From Phaeodactylibacter xiamenensis (GTDB lineage: Bacteria > Bacteroidota > Bacteroidia > Chitinophagales > Saprospiraceae), in contig NZ_JPOS01000079.1 in the NCBI RefSeq assembly GCF_000759025.1, positions 124,001 through 188,000 of the forward strand: 64,000 nucleotides of DNA, written 5' to 3'. The position numbers and the translations under genes were made by a program. Below the pieces are notes generated by a model, which worked only from the letters and a program-made list of their open reading frames with translations, had not been told where the DNA came from and ran no database searches. The first letter of the stretch is position 1. Each line of letters starts with the position of its first letter. This document shows, piece after piece, positions 58,317 through 64,000 of the stretch.

Positions 58317-58745
58317 GTCCAGGTAGGCTATGTTGACGCTTACTTTGAATTTTGGGCCCATCCACAGATTACCGCTGCATGTGATGTCATTCTAGCCAAC
58401 TGCTACCCTTACTGGGGAAGCTGTCATATTGATTACAGCCTTATGCATGCCAAGCAGATGTATTATCAGGCCTTGCACGCCGGGCAGGGCAAGAAAGTGA
58501 TAATTACCGAAACCGGTTGGCCCAGTCAGGGCACGGCACTCAATGATGCAGCGCCTGCTCACCACAATGCGCTGCGCTACTTCCTCAATATTCAGCAGTG
58601 GGCCCGGCAGGACAATATCGAGGTCTTCTACTTCTCTCCTTCGACGAGCCCTGGAAAGGCTCACCGGACCCCAATGAGCCGGAGAAACATTGGGGCTTGT
58701 TCCGGGTGGATCGGTCGCCTAAGCTCGTGGTGCAAGGTCTGCTGA
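58317..58745 (+). pseudogene. Chimeric GH17 remnant (5' part like 33168-34055, 3' part like the end of 34062-34994)
   Basis: VGYVDAYFEFWAHPQITAACDVILANCYPYWGSCHIDYSLMHAKQMYYQALHAGQGKKVIITETGWPSQG..., then a frame change at ~58637-58645 into cttcgacgagccctggaaaggctcaccggaccccaatgagccggagaaacattgggg. Confidence 0.9.
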
Positions 58746-58777
58746 CTGGCCGATGAAAAAGGGGCTGGTCTGGCCCT

Positions 58778-60439
58778 TTGAAATCGAACACACGGCAAAA
58801 GCACAGGTTGGAAAAGTTAATGACCAGAATAAAACTATCGAAAACCTTTTTGCTGATTGCCTTCCTGGTAGCTTGTACACTGGGGGTCGGGGTGTTTTAT
58901 ATTTTACCTTCCTGGGTGGAGCACAAAATTCAGCAGGCTGCCGGGAACAGTCAGGTTGCCCTTTCCTATGACAAAATGGAAGTCAGCATCATTCGGCGGC
59001 AGGTGTCCTGTTTTGGTATGGAGGTGAAGGGCGATTTGCAGACCGCATCGGGGCGATGGGCCTTTCAGTATCAGGTCAAAGCCCTGCATGTCCGCCAAAT
59101 CCGATGGCTGAAATTGATTCATTCCACTTTTCATGTTTCGGAGGTGAAATGGGAGGCTCCACAGATAAACTTGGAAAGGGACACTTCCGGCAAGGTCAGG
59201 GCAGATACGACTTCCGGGCAATCTGGCAAACAATTCCGCTTTGAAATCGGCCGGCTTTACGCACAAAACGGGCAGTTTATTTACACCAATTCCCAGGACA
59301 CCACCGCCCGCGCAACCATAGATACCTTTTCGCTAGCAATTGGTGGGATCGCTTATCAGTCAGGGGAGGGACTTTCGTCAAAGGTGGCTGACTACCTCTC
59401 CTTCAACCTCCGGAGCTGTAAAATGCCGGACCGGGCGTTTTTGCACCAAATTTCCCTGTAGCAGCTCTCAGGGGATAGCCGGGACAGCACCCTCAAGCTC
59501 AAAGCCCTATCTGTTCAATCTTTGCATGGCGCCAATGATTTTGCCCGGCAAATGGACTACCGGAAGGGGCGCTACGCGCTGCAATTGCCGGCGCTACAGG
59601 TGGAAGGGCTGGGCTATAAAGCACTACTGCGAGACAGCCTCCACGCCCACTCCCTTACGCTGGAATCTCCTCAGCTGCGCGTGGTGATGGACAAGCGGGT
59701 GCCCCATGATTCTACCCGTCAGAAGTCTTTGCCGCATAACCGGCTGTCAGACTTGGGCAGGAGCGTGAGGATTAATAAAATCCTGCTACGCAGAGCGGAT
59801 ATTCAATATGCAGAGCTTTACGCCGGCCAGGAGGAACTTGGAACAGTAGATTTTAAAGATTTGAACGCTGATATCCATACAGTTGGGAACGATGCAGATC
59901 TAAGTCCTATAACCCTTGAACTAGAATGCTCCTTTTACGGAGAAGCGCCTCTTTATTTATCAGCACAGTTCCCCATCAATGACCCCGGCGCGCCCTTTCG
60001 GTACAATGCCCGGCTGGAACAGTTCCCGTTGCCCAGAGCGAATGCCATTCTGGCGGAGGCAGCAGGCTTTCGTTTTAAAAGCGGTATGGTCGATGAGCTT
60101 ACCCTGAACGCTGTGGCTAATGCACAGCAGGTAGAAGGAGAAATGCGGTTTTTTTATAAAGACTTGGATATCCAGTACCTGGACAGCGACTCCAAACTGG
60201 TGAAAAAAATACTAAATGGGGTGGTGGAAGGGTTAGCATTCCCTCAGGAAAACCTGGCGGGCGGCAAGCACCGTTTGGGAAAAATCCATGCTGACCGTGA
60301 CGACAGCCGCTCTGTTTTTCATTATCTATGGCGGTCTGCTTTGTCGGGCATCAAATCTACCATACTGCTCAACCTGGTTTTGCCCGAGGCGTTAAAACAT
60401 ACTAAGGTTGAGCCGGAGGAGGACGGCTTGAGGCACTAG
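58778..60439 (+). pseudogene. AsmA/DUF748-like protein interrupted by an in-frame TAG (59459-59461)
   Basis: ORFs 58778-59461 and 59522-60439 share the same frame; sequence between reads ...FLHQISL*QLSGDSRDSTLKLKALSVQSLHGAND... Confidence 0.7.
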
Positions 60440-60507
60440 TGTTTGCGCGCTATATTCCACCTCAGTTTTTTGTCTTATCTTCAGCGGGCAACCAATACGA
60501 TGCCTAA

Positions 60508-62340
60508 ATGCTACGATTCAGAACCATAGTGCTTGCTGCCCTGATCAGCTTCCTGGCTGCTGCCAGTGTTTTTGCACAAACCAAGCCTGTATTCAAGGAT
60601 GGCGAAGCTCAGATTGTACCCGCCTTCGAAAATGCAGACGAATGGATACGCCACGACCTCTGGGTGGAAACCACCTTCGACACCGATGGCGATGATAAGC
60701 CGGACCGCATGCATGTCGCTGTGACCCGCCCAAAGCAAACGGAAACGGAAGGGCTGAAACTGCCCGTCGTTTATGTATCCAGTCCTTATTTTGCCGGTGT
60801 AGCGCCAGATGTGGAGGGCTTGTTCTGGAATGTACGGCATGAGCTGGGGGAGATAGGCCCGGAGCGGGCACACCCTGAGGTGGAAATGCGTGTGGACCGC
60901 CCCATTATCTCCAACTCCCATATCCGTACCTGGGTGCCGAGGGGGTATATTGTGGTGCACTCTTCCTCTCCGGGCACAGGCTTGTCACAGGGGGCGCCCA
61001 CAGTTGGGGGCGACAATGAGTCTTTAGCGCCCAAAGCAGTCATCGACTGGCTCAATGGACGGGTAAAAGGTTACACTACGCCCGATGGCGATGAAGAAGT
61101 GGAAGCCTACTGGTCGACCGGCAAAGTAGGCATGACCGGGACTTCCTACAATGGGACCCTCCCTCTGGCCGCTGCCACCACCGGCGTGGATGGGTTAGAG
61201 GCCATCATTCCCATTGCGCCCAATACCTCTTACTACCATTACTACCGCAGCAACGGGCTGGTGCGTTCTCCGGGGGGCTACCTGGGCGAAGATATAGACG
61301 TGCTCTATGATTTCATCCACAGCGGCAATCCGGAGAAGCGGGCCTATAATAACGCCACCGTGCGCGATCAGGAAATGAAAGCAGGCATGGACCGTCAAAC
61401 CGGGGATTACAATGACTTTTGGGCGGGCCGCGACTACCTCAATGATATGGAGCCGATGAAAGCGGCCCTATTGATGTCGCATGGCTTCAACGACTGGAAT
61501 GTCATGCCGGAGCATAGCTATCGCATTTATAAAGCAGCCAAAGAGAAAGGGCTGCCTGCGCAGATTTACTACCATCAGGCCGGGCACGGCGGCCCACCAC
61601 CCATGCGGATCATGAACCGTTGGTTTACCCGCTACCTGCATGGCGTTGACAATGGGGTAGAGGACGACCCCGTAGCCTGGATTGTCAGAGAGGAGGATGA
61701 AAACAGCAACCCCACGCCCTACGAGGATTATCCGAATCCGGCAGCGGAAGCGGTTACTTTTTACCTGAAGGGTGGCGCACCGGGGCAGGGGGCACTGCAA
61801 CTACAGCCCGCCAAAAAGCCCGGGCAGGAAACGCTGACCGATAACTTCTCCTTTGATGGCAGAGCCCTTGCACAAGCCGAGTACACTAACCACCGGCTGA
61901 TGTACGTCACGCCGGAGCTGAAAGAAGACCTGCACCTTTCCGGAGTCCCCCGCGTGACCATCCGCCTGTCGAGCAGCAAGCCCGCAGCGAACTTGTCCGT
62001 ATGGCTGGTCTCCCTGCCCTGGGAGGAAGGCCGCCGCACCAAAATCACCGACAACATCATCACCCGCGGCTGGGCAGACCCGCAGAACCACGCCTCCATT
62101 CGCGAAAGCGAGCCCCTGAACCCCGGGCGGTACTATACCGTTTCCTTTGATCTTCAACCGGATGATCAGGTTATTCCCGCTGGTCAACAGATTGGGTTGA
62201 TGATTTTCTCCTCCGACCGGGATTTTACGCTTTGGCCAGACCCGGGTACCGAGCTGACCGTAGACCTGGAAAAGACGAAGCTGGTGCTACCGGTTGTGGG
62301 CGGCGAAGCGCAGGTTAGAAAGGGAATGGGGGAGGAGTAA
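60508..62340 (+). CDS. Xaa-Pro dipeptidyl-peptidase / CocE-NonD S15-type hydrolase
   Basis: GKVGMTGTSYNGTLPLAAATTGVDGLEAIIPIAPNTSYYHYYRSNGLVRSPGG; LMSHGFNDWNVMPEHS; signal peptide. Confidence 0.9.
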   Translation: MLRFRTIVLAALISFLAAASVFAQTKPVFKDGEAQIVPAFENADEWIRHDLWVETTFDTDGDDKPDRMHVAVTRPKQTETEGLKLPVVYVSSPYFAGVAPDVEGLFWNVRHELGEIGPERAHPEVEMRVDRPIISNSHIRTWVPRGYIVVHSSSPGTGLSQGAPTVGGDNESLAPKAVIDWLNGRVKGYTTPDGDEEVEAYWSTGKVGMTGTSYNGTLPLAAATTGVDGLEAIIPIAPNTSYYHYYRSNGLVRSPGGYLGEDIDVLYDFIHSGNPEKRAYNNATVRDQEMKAGMDRQTGDYNDFWAGRDYLNDMEPMKAALLMSHGFNDWNVMPEHSYRIYKAAKEKGLPAQIYYHQAGHGGPPPMRIMNRWFTRYLHGVDNGVEDDPVAWIVREEDENSNPTPYEDYPNPAAEAVTFYLKGGAPGQGALQLQPAKKPGQETLTDNFSFDGRALAQAEYTNHRLMYVTPELKEDLHLSGVPRVTIRLSSSKPAANLSVWLVSLPWEEGRRTKITDNIITRGWADPQNHASIRESEPLNPGRYYTVSFDLQPDDQVIPAGQQIGLMIFSSDRDFTLWPDPGTELTVDLEKTKLVLPVVGGEAQVRKGMGEE

Positions 62341-62423
62341 CTTTGGCAGCTTCCTGAAAAGCGTTGACCATTTATTTTGCAATGTCCGAAAAGGGTTGTT
62401 GAAACCACGCATTATTTGTTATT

Positions 62424-62462
62424 GATCGTGAAAAAAGCTGGGCACTTAATGATCGTGAAAAA
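62424..62462. promoter_or_regulatory. Two direct repeats GATCGTGAAAAA upstream of the TA-like pair
   Basis: gatcgtgaaaaa at 62424-62435 and 62451-62462 (27-bp spacing). Confidence 0.5.
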
Positions 62463-62493
62463 CGTTTTATTTTTGGATTAAAAAATACCACAG

Positions 62494-62730
62494 ATGACCA
62501 TTACCATTCAGACAGCCGACAAAGAAGCTTTAGCGAAGGTGCTGAATTTACTTAAGACTTTAGGTATTAATAGTGTGAATGTTCAGCTTGAGCCCTCAAC
62601 AGCATCGGAGAGTTACATTAAGGGAGATAAAAGCATTGACCCTACCTCTTTATTTGGTATATGGAGTAAACACCCCAAGACTTTAGAGCAGGTTCGTGCC
62701 ACTGCATGGGACAGAAAATTTGAGCAGTAA
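62494..62730 (+). CDS. Putative antitoxin of a VapBC-like module
   Basis: 78-aa ORF overlapping by 1 nt the start of a PIN-domain ORF; ends FGIWSKHPKTLEQVRATAWDRKFEQ. Confidence 0.7.
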   Translation: MTITIQTADKEALAKVLNLLKTLGINSVNVQLEPSTASESYIKGDKSIDPTSLFGIWSKHPKTLEQVRATAWDRKFEQ

Positions 62731-63041
62731 TGATGGTTTTGTGTGATACTAATATTTTTATACATGCTTTCAATGGTAACTCTGTTACTATTGAAGAACT
62801 AAACAAGATCGGGCTTTCAAATATCATACTCTCTGCGGTCACAGTTATGGAGCTATACCAGGGTATGGGTAACAAAGCCGAGCTGGATCAGATGAAAAAG
62901 CGAATTAATTTCTATGATAAACTTCAAATAGATAAAGCGACTTCTATCATGGCATCAGGGTTTATCGAAGATTATAGGCTTAGCCATGGTCTGCTTATAC
63001 CGGATGCCATAATTGGTGCAACTGCAATAAGGCGGCTGTAG
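62730..63041 (+). CDS. PIN-domain VapC-like toxin, apparently C-terminally truncated
   Basis: LCDTNIFIHAF, VTVMELYQGM, LLIPDAIIGATA acidic motifs; stops right after the last motif inside a hairpin. Confidence 0.8.
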   Translation: MMVLCDTNIFIHAFNGNSVTIEELNKIGLSNIILSAVTVMELYQGMGNKAELDQMKKRINFYDKLQIDKATSIMASGFIEDYRLSHGLLIPDAIIGATAIRRL

Positions 63042-63058
63042 CTCACCCACAGCCGCCT
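63030..63058 (-). terminator. 10-bp stem hairpin between convergent genes
   Basis: AGGCGGCTGT agctcaccc ACAGCCGCCT. Confidence 0.6.
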
Positions 63059-63067
63059 GATACATTC

Positions 63068-64000
63068 CTACAACTCCGAAGCCTCCTCTTCCTGAATTTG
63101 CTCAATCAGATAGCGAAGGCTGTTCATTTCCTTTTCTTCCAGGTCTACGCGGAACTGCACGCCCTCGCGGGTGGCCCCGGCACGCACGTCTTCAATGCGC
63201 CTGAGGTCATCATCCCATTTGGACAGGGCTACAGGTGTTCCGATGGCTGTGAAGATTTGCTCCATCATCACCTCGCCCATAGCATCGGCGACCGTGCCTG
63301 TCAGGCCGGTGTCGCCACTTTCCACCTGCTTCAGTAAATCAGGATTGCTGGCAAGATACAACAGCCCATCCTGAATTAAAATCTGCCCTTCGATGTCGAT
63401 GCTTTGCGATTGCCCGGTGGAGTCAGCTGGTGCGCCTTTCCTGAACTTCAGGAAGCGGAACCGACGGTCGGATAACTGGTCAAGGCTGCCTTCCGCCGCC
63501 GCAGCATTCAGGTTATTGAGGAAACGGGCTTCGTCTTTGAGTTTGGCAGCAAAAATGATGTTAAGCTCATCGTAGGCGGCAAGCATGATGTCCCCATCAA
63601 GCTCGTCAATCAGGCCTTCCACATCAAAACCGAATGCAGCCAGGCTTTCTTCTGCCATGCCTTTGGTGTACTTCTCGATCAGCAGTTGGTTCAGACCGGT
63701 GATGTCGAAAGCAGCGGTGAGCATAAACATGGGCGTACCAGCGGGCGCTAAGGTGGCGAAATCGGTTTTTACTTCGTCCTTAAAGAGCATGCTGAGGTCA
63801 TTTTTAATTTGCCCCTGCAGGTCGAGGGCCACTTCACTGTTCACATAGCCTTTCTCGAAAGTCAGGGTATGTGCTATGTGCTGCCCCTGCAGGTCTTCCT
63901 CGCTGTAGTTGAGCAGGGCGCCTCCGGATTTGATTCTTTCAGAGCGCAGGATGAAGTCGCTGGACAGCCAGTTCAGCAGGTCATAATCGCCATTCAGGTG
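63068..64000 (-). CDS. DUF4836-like protein, N-terminus beyond window edge
   Basis: The reading frame stays open upstream of the annotated Met to the edge (LNGDYDLLNWLSSDFILRSERIKSGGALLNYSEEDLQGQHIAHTLTFEKGYVNSEVALDLQG). Confidence 0.7.
   Translation of the reverse strand, partial: HLNGDYDLLNWLSSDFILRSERIKSGGALLNYSEEDLQGQHIAHTLTFEKGYVNSEVALDLQGQIKNDLSMLFKDEVKTDFATLAPAGTPMFMLTAAFDITGLNQLLIEKYTKGMAEESLAAFGFDVEGLIDELDGDIMLAAYDELNIIFAAKLKDEARFLNNLNAAAAEGSLDQLSDRRFRFLKFRKGAPADSTGQSQSIDIEGQILIQDGLLYLASNPDLLKQVESGDTGLTGTVADAMGEVMMEQIFTAIGTPVALSKWDDDLRRIEDVRAGATREGVQFRVDLEEKEMNSLRYLIEQIQEEEASEL

Noticed and set aside
59522-60439. Independent gene starting at 59522
   Set aside because: It is in the same frame as 58778-59461 with only one TAG between, so it is better read as the C-terminal part of one interrupted gene.

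Overview
The window looks like a Bacteroidota chromosome, probably Saprospiria-like: T9SS type A/B sorting domains, TAnnTTTG-type promoter, SprB/PKD giant adhesins. Main blocks: (1) housekeeping genes (T9SS protein end, RlmK-like methyltransferase, PepD-like dipeptidase, acyl-CoA dehydrogenase); (2) a 1988-aa T9SS type B adhesin with two tandem repeat families; (3) an intact IS4-like element with TIRs and a readable 8-bp TSD; (4) an unusual tRNA region: a tRNA-Gly(GCC) cluster in which several tRNA-like copies are interrupted by modular hairpins, followed by a tRNA-Leu(UAA) split after U34 by a ~237-nt group I intron (IC3/cyanobacterial-like); (5) a beta-glucan (laminarin-like) utilization locus at about 14.9-35.0 kb: propeller/Y_Y_Y/LuxR-type regulator, clan GH-A TIM barrel fused to a probable outer-membrane beta-barrel, repeat lipoprotein, GH16, GH94/149/161-like phosphorylase, GH17 lipoprotein, GH30, an MFS transporter fused in frame to a GH17 domain, and two signal-less GH17 proteins, with no SusC/SusD pair visible; (6) a tail-collar protein and two giant secreted proteins (about 3831 and 3235 aa); (7) a chimeric GH17 pseudogene about 24 kb downstream of its parents; (8) an AsmA-like gene split by an in-frame amber codon; (9) an S15-type peptidase, a truncated VapC-like toxin module and a DUF4836-like gene running off the edge. 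All calls come from reading the sequence and supplied ORFs; no database search was run.
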